From positions 1-64,000 of the forward strand of contig JAJZPM010000007.1 in assembly GCA_021811105.1 (NCBI GenBank): DNA of 64,000 bases. The letters run 5' to 3'. This stretch comes from Nitrospirota bacterium (GTDB lineage Bacteria > Nitrospirota > Thermodesulfovibrionia > Thermodesulfovibrionales > UBA6898). Numbering within the stretch: the first letter of the stretch is position 1; each line of letters opens with the position of its first letter. Shown here piece by piece: positions 31,827 through 41,140 of the stretch. The notes under the pieces were generated by a model, which was given only the letters and a program-made list of their open reading frames with translations, had not been told where the DNA came from and did no database searches. Both the position numbers and the translations under genes were made by a program.

Positions 31827-33731
31827 CTATTTTTTCCTGCGACGCAATCTGCTCATGACAAACACCGCGAATAACGGGGCAAGCATAACCATGGTATCGG
31901 CAAATGCCGAGGTCCTGTTCACTCTTCCCCCGACCGAGCATCCGCCACCGCCGCCACCGCCGTTCGTTCCGCCGGAACCATCGGCTGGGGTCGTCGCAGC
32001 TGCCTCGTTTGAATAAAGGGAGTCGGCCGGAATGGTATTGAAAGCGCGCACCCGGTACGTGTATGAGGTGGATGCGCTCAGGCCGATGTCGGAATATGAC
32101 GCGGTGTTCGCTGCGACTTCGGCGATCTGGGCAAATTCACCCGACCCGGTCTTTCTTTCTATTTTATATCCGTCCTCTCCGGTCGCCATGTCGGTCCAGG
32201 AGAGCGTGATCGCGCCCGACGATTGCGCTGACGCCGAAAGCCCGGACGGCGGCAGAAGCGAAGTCACCGCCCTGTAGGCGTTGATACGTCCGCCGGTCTG
32301 TATCCATCCCTGAAGGGTCGGCAGTACGTCCACATACCTGAGGACCGTTGCGCGGACCTGGGCCGGAGTGAACTGGCCGTAGTAGCTCTCCAGCAGGGCG
32401 GCTAGACCCGCCACGTGCGGCGCTGCCATCGAAGTCCCCGCGCAGAAGTCATAGCCGGCATTAAAGGAGTTCGTGCAAAATGAGCTGAATGACATGCTGA
32501 CGCCAGTGGATGGAATAGTACTCAGGATATAGACCCCCGGTGCAGCAACATGCACTGTGTTCGGACCAAAATTGCTGAACGTTGCCCTTCTGTCGTTCTG
32601 GTCAGTGGCGGCCACCGAGATGATATTCGGCAAGTTGTAGTTGGCGGGATAAGAAGGCGTCAGGTCGTTGTTGTCTCCCAGGGAGTCGAGAGTCCCGTTC
32701 CCTGCCGCAGCGATAAAGAGGACCCCCGCGCTGTTCGCCGCATTGATCGCGTCGAATTCGGTTTGAGAGAAGCCGTTCGCTCCGAAACTGGCGTTTATTA
32801 CCTTTGCCCCGTTATTCACCGCGTACTGGATTGCGGCAACCTCATCGGCCACCGAGCCGCAGAAATCAGCGCCCGTGCCGCATACGTCGGGGCCGAAGTC
32901 GGTGATAAATTTCAGCGGCATGATACTGGTATTCCACATCACCCCGGAGATACCTATGCCGTTATTGCCCATGGCGCCTATGATACCTGCCACATGCGTG
33001 CCGTGGCCGAGATTGTCCATGGGGTCATTGTTGCCGTCGGCGAAGTTCCAGCCGACGCAGTCGTCGACAAAGCCGTTTTGGTCATTGTCGATACCGTCCG
33101 CACAATTTGCCTCTCCGGTGTTCCTCCAGATATTATTCACGAGGTCGGGATGGTTCAGGTCGACTCCGCTGTCGATGACCGCTACGATGATGTCTCTGCT
33201 GCCGCGGGCAAAGTCCCATGCCTGCGGCATCTTGATGTCCGCGCCGGCAGTGCCGCCGGCAAACGTGCCGGTATTACTGAGCGCCCACTGCTGGGGATTA
33301 AAATAAAGATCGTTCGGGACCGTATTCTTCGGATATCTGAGATAGTTCGGCTCTGCGTATTCGACGCTGGGGTCCTGCATGTACCGTACGATCGCGTCCT
33401 TCACAGGCATCCCTGCCGCGAGTTTCACGCGCTCGAGGTTGGGGATGGCCGCGAACCTTCTTTCGACCGCCGCACCCATCGTCTGGTGCAGACTCGCAGC
33501 GGCCTTCCCGGCAACGCCTGACTTGAACTTTACAAGAAGTTCTCCCTTCCTGTATCTTCCCTTCTCCGCTGCCGCGAGAACGGCCTGGACAGTGACCTTC
33601 GGCGCAACGACCTGGCTTACGGTGACCTTCGCATTCGGCGAGGAGAAGCTCCCGGTCGTCGAATTGCTCCCGCAGGAGACGAGCGCGAGCGGGGCAATAA
33701 TTGCAAAGATAATATAAATGAATTTTTTCAT
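31827..33731 (-). CDS. Subtilisin-like (S8) serine protease lipoprotein with C-terminal sorting tail (copy 2)
   Basis: 634 residues from the ATG at 33731 (GGAGAGGG upstream; a longer frame to 33773 runs into a terminator). Architecture equals copy 1: lipobox LALVSC, I9-like propeptide (KGRYRKGELLVKFK), catalytic Asp187 (VIDSGVD), His243 (GHGTHVAG) and Ser434 (GTSMAAPHVAG), then an Fn3 domain. The tail is GGGGGG-Cys598 followed by a TM segment and SRLRRRKK. The two proteins are tandem paralogues flanking the CPBP protease. They may cut extracellular polymers or mature pilus or surface proteins; that is inference from location next to pilQ. Confidence 0.88.
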   Translation of the reverse strand: MKKFIYIIFAIIAPLALVSCGSNSTTGSFSSPNAKVTVSQVVAPKVTVQAVLAAAEKGRYRKGELLVKFKSGVAGKAAASLHQTMGAAVERRFAAIPNLERVKLAAGMPVKDAIVRYMQDPSVEYAEPNYLRYPKNTVPNDLYFNPQQWALSNTGTFAGGTAGADIKMPQAWDFARGSRDIIVAVIDSGVDLNHPDLVNNIWRNTGEANCADGIDNDQNGFVDDCVGWNFADGNNDPMDNLGHGTHVAGIIGAMGNNGIGISGVMWNTSIMPLKFITDFGPDVCGTGADFCGSVADEVAAIQYAVNNGAKVINASFGANGFSQTEFDAINAANSAGVLFIAAAGNGTLDSLGDNNDLTPSYPANYNLPNIISVAATDQNDRRATFSNFGPNTVHVAAPGVYILSTIPSTGVSMSFSSFCTNSFNAGYDFCAGTSMAAPHVAGLAALLESYYGQFTPAQVRATVLRYVDVLPTLQGWIQTGGRINAYRAVTSLLPPSGLSASAQSSGAITLSWTDMATGEDGYKIERKTGSGEFAQIAEVAANTASYSDIGLSASTSYTYRVRAFNTIPADSLYSNEAAATTPADGSGGTNGGGGGGGCSVGGRVNRTSAFADTMVMLAPLFAVFVMSRLRRRKK

Positions 33732-33751
33732 TCCAATCCCTCTCCTTCCTT

Positions 33752-33812
33752 TAAAAAGGGCGGGTTTTATCACCCGCCCTTGGCAAAAAAACTTTCAGCA
33801 GGAGAAGCCTGC
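33752..33812 (-). terminator. Two terminator hairpins immediately before the subtilase copy 2 start
   Basis: On the minus strand a weak hairpin (5-bp stem, 33798-33802 with 33808-33812) precedes seven T residues. A perfect 10-bp hairpin (33756-33765 with 33772-33781) follows, then TTTTT. They end the Ig-like lipoprotein gene. The second lies only about 20 nt before the next start codon and leaves no room for a promoter after it. Confidence 0.7.
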
Positions 33813-33820
33813 CGATTCTA

Positions 33821-35485
33821 CTATGGGCCTATATTCAGAGTCGCTGTAGTTGTATTGCTGGCGGCATCCGTCACATTGAGTGTGCACACTCCCGCTCCAC
33901 TTGTCTGGGTCCCTTCGCTGCCGACAGTCACTACGAATGTAGAGGCTACGTTACTCCAGATAAGCGGATCGCTGGCGCCGCACCCCGCCGGCACAGTTGT
34001 ATCGTGGCACGCAAAAACCCCTGCAGCACAAGTCATTGCAACCGCATAGGGCGTCGAGCCGCCTGATACTGTATATGTAACAGGATCAAGAGGAGCAGCT
34101 CCCGAAACTGTTGCCGTAGGCGGAGTTACAGCCAGCGGCGCTGAAGCCACAATAGCGACTGTTGCGGTCTTCGTGGCGCCGGCACTATCGCTAACCGTAA
34201 GGGTCACACTGCCTGGCGCGGCATTTGCGGCAATAGTCGCGGTGACCGTCGAGCCGGTCCACGATCCGTTGTTCACCGTACCGTTGTATACCCTGGTCGG
34301 ATCGGAGGATATGGTGGTATAGGGCGCGGTGCCGCCGGTAATAGTGAATGACGCGGTCTGCGTCGTGGGCTGACTGACCACAGTCCGCGAAGGGGGTAAT
34401 ATGGTCAGGGCCTGAGCCGGAGCAGTGACCGTAACCGACGTCGACGCCGACTTGCCGCCAGACGATGCATTGATTGAAACGGACAGATTTGACGAACCCG
34501 CAGTCAGTGTCGGGGCGGTATATTTGGCAGTAGCCACACCCTTTGTCGTCTGGGCAAATGGGGCGATGGCGCCGCTAGAGGCCGTAAAATTCACGGCCGT
34601 TCCGTCCGGGACAAAGGTCCCGATCGCCGTCATCACCGTTGCGGAGATCGTCGAGGTGCCGCCGGAGGCGACGGTCGCGGGATCCGCAGCCAACGAAATC
34701 TGGCCCACCTCGATCGGAGTAACGAATAACGTGATGACATTGAATGCGCCGGTGTTTGTCGAAACAGCGTTCACATTCACAGGGGTATCAGTATTTCTGG
34801 TTTCAGAGGGCACGACTTTAATACGGGCAAATGCCTCACCCGCAGAGTTGGTCGTTTTTGCCTGCCCGTCAGGGAAGGTAACCTCGGTGCTGTCGGCGCC
34901 GAAGGTGACCGTATCGTTCAGTGAAGGACTGCCTGTGTCATCCAGAACAGTTGCCCTGACGATCGCTTCTCCGGACGTCAGGAAAAAATCGCTCGGGTCG
35001 TTGTAGGTCCCGTCGTTATTGCTGTCGACCGCAAGGGTAAGTGTGGGCGTAACGCTCACGGTAGGCAGGAACAGATCGAAGATGGAAAAGAAGACCATCT
35101 TTTTATCCCGCACCTTGCCCGAACCGGTATTGACTTCCGCCTGGACTGTTGCAAATCCCGAATCCGTAGAAAAGAGCGAAACCGTCGCATAACCCATGGA
35201 ATCCGTCGTGGCGGTGGTCGAACTGAGAACACCGAGAAGGGAGAGGTTGGTAAACACCACAGGTACGCCGGCCATTGTCGCGCCGTTGCCGTCAAGCACC
35301 TTTGCCTTAAGCGTTATAGAGGAATTGGTCTGGACGATCTGCTGCACCGGCAGCAACTGGACGATGGACGGGACTGACGGGTTCACTCCCGCCGGTGTGC
35401 TCGAACTGCCGGCCCCCCCGCCGCAGCCGGCAAGCAGAGACATCATTAAAATTAGTGCTATCGGTAACAGAGATTTTTTTATCAT
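33821..35485 (-). CDS. Large Ig-like-domain lipoprotein
   Basis: 554 residues from the ATG at 35485, which has AGGAGG upstream. The lipobox LLAGC is followed by a Gly/Ser linker. An array of beta-sandwich repeats comes next: invasin/Big_1-like segments (LKAKVLDGNGATMAGVPVVF, repeated as ATVLDDTGSPSLNDTVTF) and later putative cadherin-like or bacterial Ig repeats (ITGGTAPYTT, VSGGSTPYAV). The composition is Thr/Ala/Val-rich with several cysteines near the C-terminus. Probably surface-exposed and adhesive or structural. It lacks the Gly/Cys tail of the neighbouring proteases. It lies 11 nt after another lipoprotein gene, so the two are one unit. Confidence 0.75.
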   Translation of the reverse strand: MIKKSLLPIALILMMSLLAGCGGGAGSSSTPAGVNPSVPSIVQLLPVQQIVQTNSSITLKAKVLDGNGATMAGVPVVFTNLSLLGVLSSTTATTDSMGYATVSLFSTDSGFATVQAEVNTGSGKVRDKKMVFFSIFDLFLPTVSVTPTLTLAVDSNNDGTYNDPSDFFLTSGEAIVRATVLDDTGSPSLNDTVTFGADSTEVTFPDGQAKTTNSAGEAFARIKVVPSETRNTDTPVNVNAVSTNTGAFNVITLFVTPIEVGQISLAADPATVASGGTSTISATVMTAIGTFVPDGTAVNFTASSGAIAPFAQTTKGVATAKYTAPTLTAGSSNLSVSINASSGGKSASTSVTVTAPAQALTILPPSRTVVSQPTTQTASFTITGGTAPYTTISSDPTRVYNGTVNNGSWTGSTVTATIAANAAPGSVTLTVSDSAGATKTATVAIVASAPLAVTPPTATVSGAAPLDPVTYTVSGGSTPYAVAMTCAAGVFACHDTTVPAGCGASDPLIWSNVASTFVVTVGSEGTQTSGAGVCTLNVTDAASNTTTATLNIGP

Positions 35486-35496
35486 TTCGCCTCCTG

Positions 35497-36084
35497 CTAA
35501 CACAAGTTCCAATCCGCCAGCCAAACATCCACTTCCACCTGGAAAAATCCCGACTTTCCAAAAACATTTACGTACTTGCAGTTATACGATGCTACGTAAT
35601 GGGTGGGATATTCAGCGGGAGCAAAGGTGCTCTGGGTATAATCATTCCACCACTTGATCTTTCTCTGCACGTCCAATAAAGGCATCGTACAAGAATTTGT
35701 TCCATCGATAAGGGTGCAGTTGGGATAGACCGTCATGGTCTCGATTATCGGCGATGCCGGGTCCTCATTGGCCTTTCTATAGGTGATTGTGCATTCTTCG
35801 ACGCTGGCGGAAAAGGGATCGTCCGTAATGTTGGGAATGAGCTTTGTCGCGTCTATCGTCAACGTGGCATCCTCTCTGAAGAGTCCCTTTTCGGGCTGCC
35901 CACTGGGACAGATATGCACATTGGTATCGATGTCTATATTCGTAGGCGCAATAGACACGGACTTGATCACGATGCCTGTCCCGTCACTGCCGGACGAGCC
36001 GGGAGCGCCTTGCCCTCCACCGCAGCCGGCAAGCGCAATGAGCGATACAAGACCAATAATGAAACCATAGTATTTATTCTTCAT
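35497..36084 (-). CDS. Small Cys-containing lipoprotein of unknown function
   Basis: 195 residues from the second of two adjacent ATG codons; AAGGAGG suits the second better. The lipobox is LIALAGC, followed by a Gly/Ser/Asp-rich linker (GGGQGAPGSSGSDG). A globular beta-rich domain with six further cysteines follows, including ones at the extreme C-terminus (ADWNLC), which may form disulfides. No family recognised. Located between pilQ and the Ig-like lipoprotein. Confidence 0.65.
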   Translation of the reverse strand: MKNKYYGFIIGLVSLIALAGCGGGQGAPGSSGSDGTGIVIKSVSIAPTNIDIDTNVHICPSGQPEKGLFREDATLTIDATKLIPNITDDPFSASVEECTITYRKANEDPASPIIETMTVYPNCTLIDGTNSCTMPLLDVQRKIKWWNDYTQSTFAPAEYPTHYVASYNCKYVNVFGKSGFFQVEVDVWLADWNLC

Positions 36085-36143
36085 CATGCCTCCTTAACTT
36101 TCATCTATATTACTTACTCTTTTTCAGCAGTTCGGCAACATTG

Positions 36144-38378
36144 CTACATAGGCTCTACTGGTCGACTCACAATCGTCGGTGTTATGAAAATGAGAAGCTC
36201 CTTGATTGTCGGTCCTATCTGCTGCTTCGTTTTAAACAGCCAACCGAGGCCGGGGATCTTGCTCAGAAGGGGTACGCCGGTGCTTGTCTCGGATTCGTCG
36301 AGCCTGTAGATGCCGCCGAGCACCAGAGTCTCTCCGGCTTTTACGAGCGCCTGGGTGGTAAGACTTTTTGTATTGACCACAGCGTTGGCCCCTGCTGTGC
36401 CGGGCTGGAGACTGTTGTCAGTCGCGTTGACCTTCAACTGAACATAGCCGTCGGGCGTGATCTTCGGGGTCACCTGAAGGCTCAAGGTGGCGGTCTGGGA
36501 CTGGGTCTGGGTGCCGGCCTGACTCACCGTCGGTATGAAAAAAGTAGTACCCTGCTGTATTGTGGCCGCCTCGTTGTCCATGGTCAGGATCTTGGGATTC
36601 GAGAGAGTCTTTGATTTGTTGATAGACTCGAGGGCAGACAGGGAGACGCTCACGTTAAACGAGTTGGCGTGCCCCAGATTTAAGTTCACCGCGCCGCCAC
36701 CGTTGCCGGGGAGAGTCGCGGAAGGCCCTGCCGCTATCGTAGGAGTATTGACGGAAAATGCTCCGCCAACGTTATTAGGGAAAGTTTGCGAGGTAAACGA
36801 ACCACCCCAATTAATTCCAAGCTGTGAACTGTAATCACTGTCTACCTCGACAAGCTTTGCCTCTATCATAACCTGGGGTTTCGCAACATCCATAATCCTC
36901 ACTAGGTCCTTAACTTTGTCGATGCTTTGCTGTGTGTCCTTAACGATCAGGGTATTCATTCTGTTGTCGATTGTAATGCTGCCCCTAGGGCTGAGCAGTT
37001 TCCCGCTGCTGATAGCGGTCTGGATTTCCCCTGCGGTCGCGTAATTCACCCTCACTACCTCCTGCATCAGGGGCTCGGCCGCCTCTTCAGTCTCCTTCAG
37101 TTTCGCCCGTTCCTTTACGATCTCGTCAAATACCTTCACCGGGGCGATCCACAGAATATTGCCTTCGATCCGATGACTCAGGTGCGTCTGATTAAGGATA
37201 ATGTCAAGCGCCTGGTCCCAGGGTACGTTCATCAGCTTGATCGTAATTTTCCCTTTGACTCCGGGATCGAGCACCAGGTTGTAATTATTGACATCGGCAA
37301 GGAGCCTGAATATCGGCCCGACATCTGCATCCTGAAAATCAAGGGAGATCCTCTTCCCCTTGTAGCTGCCGTCGGTCTGATTTTCCTGCTCCGATGAGAT
37401 AGCGGCCTCCTTCCGCGGCTCCGCCGCCCCGGCTATCGCCTCGTGCGGGGCAGTCTCCTTTGGCGGAGCCTCCATCTGCGGCTGGGAAGCGGCGATTTCC
37501 TTGTTCTTCAGTGATATCTCGATCGTATTTCCGACAGCAGCAACGTCGAACGCGGTCTTCGCCCTAAGGTCGAGTACGAGTCTTACTTTGTCCTTGTGCC
37601 GTCCTGCCCTTATACTCGCAAGAGGCGACACCGCCTTCGACGGGAGCGAAGCCTGCAGAGAGACATTCGGCACGTCAATGACGATTTTCCGGTCCAGGGG
37701 AAAGACATTCGGCATCATCGTTCCGTTGCCGATGATGACCACCTTCAGTCCTGCCGGAGATTTCTCCAGCTCAATGCGGTCGATCGTGGTCGCCCTGGCA
37801 AGGACCTCCTTATGGCCTTCTGCAGGCTGGACGCCCCCTTCCGCGCCGGAAGATTTTGTTTCCTCAACCGTCCCTGCCGAATCTGAAGGAGCCGTAGTAT
37901 CAGGCACGTCCTTCTCCTCCACTTTCTCTTCGGTCTCCTTGCCCTGGGTCAGCGTGACCGGTTCTTCAGGCTTGACCAGGAGCGTAAGCGTATTATCCTT
38001 ATACATAGGAACGACCGATGAAGGGGCTTGAAGGGTTATGTCCAGTTTGACCGACGGGTTCGGCGAGTCTGTCTGCTGCGGCACAATCTCGCTAATTCCC
38101 GCTTTGGAAGACACTATCTTGCCGGTAAAACCGCCGATCCGCATATCGGGGATATCAACAGTCACCTTGTACGGGTCGTTACCCGTATATATAGTATAAA
38201 CAAAACTCTTGTTGCTGGTTATAGCGAGGCTGTTGTCTTCCGGCTTTATGTCTGTAATGACAGGCAGGTCGTCGATTACAGGGGTGCTCTTGACCGTCGC
38301 CCTTGATGCGCAGCCGAGGATCAGCGTTAATATCATAACCGGCAGAAGAATTTTTAATATCATATATTTTTTCATCAT
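36144..38378 (-). CDS. pilQ: Type IV pilus secretin PilQ
   Basis: 744 residues. It has a lipoprotein-type signal (LILGC), two AMIN-like domains in the first 300 residues, the STN/secretin N0 segment (RISLDFQDADVGPIFRLLADV), an N1-type domain (RVNYATAGEIQTAI), and the secretin barrel with VMIEAKLVEVDSDYSSQLGI and VPLLSKIPGLGWLF near the end. It forms the outer-membrane pore through which the pilus passes. It overlaps pilP by 4 nt and ends the pilMNOPQ operon. Confidence 0.96.
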   Translation of the reverse strand: MMKKYMILKILLPVMILTLILGCASRATVKSTPVIDDLPVITDIKPEDNSLAITSNKSFVYTIYTGNDPYKVTVDIPDMRIGGFTGKIVSSKAGISEIVPQQTDSPNPSVKLDITLQAPSSVVPMYKDNTLTLLVKPEEPVTLTQGKETEEKVEEKDVPDTTAPSDSAGTVEETKSSGAEGGVQPAEGHKEVLARATTIDRIELEKSPAGLKVVIIGNGTMMPNVFPLDRKIVIDVPNVSLQASLPSKAVSPLASIRAGRHKDKVRLVLDLRAKTAFDVAAVGNTIEISLKNKEIAASQPQMEAPPKETAPHEAIAGAAEPRKEAAISSEQENQTDGSYKGKRISLDFQDADVGPIFRLLADVNNYNLVLDPGVKGKITIKLMNVPWDQALDIILNQTHLSHRIEGNILWIAPVKVFDEIVKERAKLKETEEAAEPLMQEVVRVNYATAGEIQTAISSGKLLSPRGSITIDNRMNTLIVKDTQQSIDKVKDLVRIMDVAKPQVMIEAKLVEVDSDYSSQLGINWGGSFTSQTFPNNVGGAFSVNTPTIAAGPSATLPGNGGGAVNLNLGHANSFNVSVSLSALESINKSKTLSNPKILTMDNEAATIQQGTTFFIPTVSQAGTQTQSQTATLSLQVTPKITPDGYVQLKVNATDNSLQPGTAGANAVVNTKSLTTQALVKAGETLVLGGIYRLDESETSTGVPLLSKIPGLGWLFKTKQQIGPTIKELLIFITPTIVSRPVEPM

Positions 38379-38932
38379 TCCCCCTCCTTGCGGAGTTTCA
38401 ATATTGTATCCTTTGTTTTGAGTTGTCCCCTATAGTCTTTTACATGCTCCCGGATCAACACGCTGTCTCTCGTGATCTCTTCGACCTTCCCGCCGTAGAG
38501 TCCAAGCGTCGTCCCTTTCCTGATCGTGTAGGACTTGCCGTCAGGGAGAGTGATAAGAGCGAAATATTGTTTGTTATTCCAGAGTATCGCAATCAGTTTA
38601 ATCTCATCGACGTCGAAATTCTCTATTGGCTTTGCCCCGCGAAGCCGCTTGGGCTTTTCCTTTGCCACTTGTACGAGAGATACAAAAGGATCCCTCCGTC
38701 CTTTCTGCTCATACATATAGGTCGCTCTCTCCGCCTTCGGTTGCTCCGCAGGCTGAACCACCGCTTGGGCCGCCGGCGCTGCCTGCTTCTGGGCCGCGGG
38801 TATTTGCGCGACCGGTTTCCGGACCAAGGGTTTCTGCGGCTGCCCCTCTTTTTTGCATCCCATGAGAAAGAGCGAAAATCCTATTATGAAAACCGCAACT
38901 GATTTTCCAATATGAGATAATAGTCTCTGCAT
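38375..38932 (-). CDS. pilP: Type IV pilus assembly lipoprotein PilP
   Basis: 185 residues: lipobox FLMGC, a long Ala/Pro/Gln/Lys linker (about residues 30-65), the conserved RRDPFVSL and a C-terminal beta-domain (IKLIAILWNNKQYFALITLPDG) that contacts PilQ. It connects the inner-membrane PilMNO platform to the secretin. Directly follows pilO with no gap. Confidence 0.95.
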   Translation of the reverse strand: MQRLLSHIGKSVAVFIIGFSLFLMGCKKEGQPQKPLVRKPVAQIPAAQKQAAPAAQAVVQPAEQPKAERATYMYEQKGRRDPFVSLVQVAKEKPKRLRGAKPIENFDVDEIKLIAILWNNKQYFALITLPDGKSYTIRKGTTLGLYGGKVEEITRDSVLIREHVKDYRGQLKTKDTILKLRKEGE

Positions 38933-39544
38933 TTATTTCTTCTTCCCTGGCTCCGCTTTCGTGCCGGCCTCTGTTTCTGACACCGCCGAAAACGTGGACG
39001 CCGTGAAATTGATCTGCAGCACAGCCTTGCCCTGCTTCATTTGGGCACTCCCCATCTGGATATTGTTGATATTGACAATCCTGTTCAGTCGCGTGAGGCT
39101 GCTCAGAAAATTCGCAAAATCGTGATAGGTTCCGATGACCGCTACGGTAACGGGTATTTCAGCGACAATCCCGCTCGGGTGGTTCTTCTTCTGTCCGGGT
39201 TTCCATGATTTTATCTCCAGCCCTGCGACCGTCGAAAGGTCCGAGACCTGCTTGAGGAGGCTTGATATCTCCTTTTCCTCAGGAAGCTGTTCCTTCAGCT
39301 CATCGAGCCTTTTCGCCAGGGCCTCGTTCTCCTTCATCAGGATTTCGAGTTTGGCGCCTTTTGCCTGCCCGGTTGCGATCTTGTTGTTCTGCTCGTCGAT
39401 CTTCGCATCGAGGGCCTTGATCTCCTTCTGTTTCGGCGATATTAAAAACATAAAGCCGACAATGAGAATAATCACCGCGGGCAGCGCAGCGACTATTACT
39501 TTTGCATAGAAGGGCAGACCTTTCACATTTATTTTTATCGCCAT
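38933..39544 (-). CDS. pilO: Type IV pilus inner-membrane protein PilO
   Basis: 203 residues: one TM helix (about 15-35), a coiled coil (about 40-95) and a ferredoxin-like C-terminal domain with ITVAVIGTYHDFANFLSSL-type strand-helix. It pairs with PilN in the alignment complex. One base separates it from pilN. Confidence 0.93.
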   Translation of the reverse strand: MAIKINVKGLPFYAKVIVAALPAVIILIVGFMFLISPKQKEIKALDAKIDEQNNKIATGQAKGAKLEILMKENEALAKRLDELKEQLPEEKEISSLLKQVSDLSTVAGLEIKSWKPGQKKNHPSGIVAEIPVTVAVIGTYHDFANFLSSLTRLNRIVNINNIQMGSAQMKQGKAVLQINFTASTFSAVSETEAGTKAEPGKKK

Positions 39545-39545
39545 A

Positions 39546-40085
39546 TCAGATTTTTACCTTGCAGGTGATGCCAAAGTTATATATGGTAAATCCTCCCTGC
39601 TGTGCCTGGACCGACTCCTGCAGGTACACGTCGGCAAGGATCTTCGAGCCTTTCAAGTTATTTACAAAATTCACTACATCCGTATTCGAAAAAGCGCTGC
39701 ATTTCAAGTTTATGCTGTCCGCGGTGATATTCATGGAAGTAAGCCACACGCCCACCGGCAAAAGGGTGCTGATCTCATCGAGGATCCTCACCGGCACCGC
39801 GGTATTCTTGCCGAGCTGTTCGATAATATCTTTTCGTTTTCTGTATTCAGCGTTCCTTTTCTCATAGTCGTCAACGGCCTTTATCTTATTTGCCAGTTCC
39901 TCAAGTTTTCGTTCGTTCTCAGTCACCTGGGCCTGTCTTGAGGCAAGCCGGGACTGGAAAAAATAATTGAGGTAGAACATGACGGCTATCGAGACAATCA
40001 CTACCCCGACGGCGACGATGAGAAACGTGGGCAGCGGCTTCGCCTTCTTTTTCTTCTTGACCGGGAGAAGATTGATTTTTATCAT
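39546..40085 (-). CDS. pilN: Type IV pilus inner-membrane protein PilN
   Basis: 179 residues. It begins with the short PilM-binding peptide MIKINLLPVKKKKK, followed by one TM helix, a coiled coil and the PilN C-terminal domain (LPVGVWLTSMNI). It overlaps pilM by 4 nt. Confidence 0.95.
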   Translation of the reverse strand: MIKINLLPVKKKKKAKPLPTFLIVAVGVVIVSIAVMFYLNYFFQSRLASRQAQVTENERKLEELANKIKAVDDYEKRNAEYRKRKDIIEQLGKNTAVPVRILDEISTLLPVGVWLTSMNITADSINLKCSAFSNTDVVNFVNNLKGSKILADVYLQESVQAQQGGFTIYNFGITCKVKI

Positions 40086-41134
40086 CGGTCACCCTGCCTG
40101 CGGAGTGCCAGCCCGACCGCCACTGCCATAATCGGTGCGATCTCCTTGATATAGGCAACATCAAACTTATTCGGTATCTTGATGTTCCTGAAAGGGTCGA
40201 CAACCTTTGTCTCGATTCCGGTCCTGCCGGCGATCATTGAAGAAAAATCCTTCAGGAGCGAGCAACCCCCGCCGAATATTACTTCGGAGATGTCCTCATG
40301 CACCGTCGTGCTCCGGTAGTAGTCAAAAGACCGCACGATCTCGCTCAATATCTCTTCGGATGCCGACTCTACGACGGCTGCTGCGTCCTCATGGGAAACG
40401 TTCTCGACAGACTCGCCCCTTTTCAGCCTTTCGGCATTTTCATATGAGATGTTAAACTCTCTCTGAAGCGCCTCGGTATGGAGATTGCTGCCGAGAGAAC
40501 TGTCCCTTGTGAATACCGAAATGCCACCCTTCAGGATGCTCAGGTTGATCGTACTCGCCCCGATATTGAGCAATGCAATATTCTTTTCGGGCTCGATTTC
40601 ATAATTAACGCCGTACATATTCTCAAGCGCGAAGGCGTCGATGTCGACGATAATGGGATTGAGGCCCGCTTCCTTTATCACCGAGATATATTCGTTGATG
40701 ATATCCTTCTTGACCGCGACAAGGATTACGTCCATCTCCCCGGGTTCCTCTTTGGGCCCGAGTATCTGAAAATCAAGGTTCACGTCTTCGATATCGAACG
40801 GCACGTACTGCTCGGCCTCGAACTTTATCGACTCCGAAAGGTCTTCCTCCGACATCTCGGGTAACGATATCCTTTTGATGATGACCGAGGAATGGCCGGA
40901 AATGGAAATCACAGTATCCTTTGTCTTGATGCCGGTCTTCTTGATCATCTCTTTGATCGAGTCGACAAGCCTGATGGAATCGATGATGGACCCGTCGACG
41001 ATCAGTTCAGGCGGGAGTGTGTGAATGTCGAAGAGCTCAAGTTCATAAGAGCCTTTCGACTCTCTGAGCTTTACCGTTTTGATATAACTTGACCCTAAAT
41101 CTAATCCGATGGAACCTTTACCTTTAAAAAGCAT
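40082..41134 (-). CDS. pilM: Type IV pilus actin-like ATPase PilM
   Basis: 350 residues with the actin/FtsA fold: phosphate loops GLDLGSSYIKTVKL and LLNIGASTINLSIL, VIFGGGCSLLKDF adenosine loop and a C-terminal IAPIMAVAVGLALRR. It is the cytoplasmic ring that binds PilN. First gene of pilMNOPQ. No ribosome site precedes the ATG; the -10 hexamer ends 6 nt upstream, so the operon mRNA is predicted to be leaderless. Confidence 0.95.
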   Translation of the reverse strand: MLFKGKGSIGLDLGSSYIKTVKLRESKGSYELELFDIHTLPPELIVDGSIIDSIRLVDSIKEMIKKTGIKTKDTVISISGHSSVIIKRISLPEMSEEDLSESIKFEAEQYVPFDIEDVNLDFQILGPKEEPGEMDVILVAVKKDIINEYISVIKEAGLNPIIVDIDAFALENMYGVNYEIEPEKNIALLNIGASTINLSILKGGISVFTRDSSLGSNLHTEALQREFNISYENAERLKRGESVENVSHEDAAAVVESASEEILSEIVRSFDYYRSTTVHEDISEVIFGGGCSLLKDFSSMIAGRTGIETKVVDPFRNIKIPNKFDVAYIKEIAPIMAVAVGLALRRQGDR

Positions 41135-41140
41135 AGCTTA

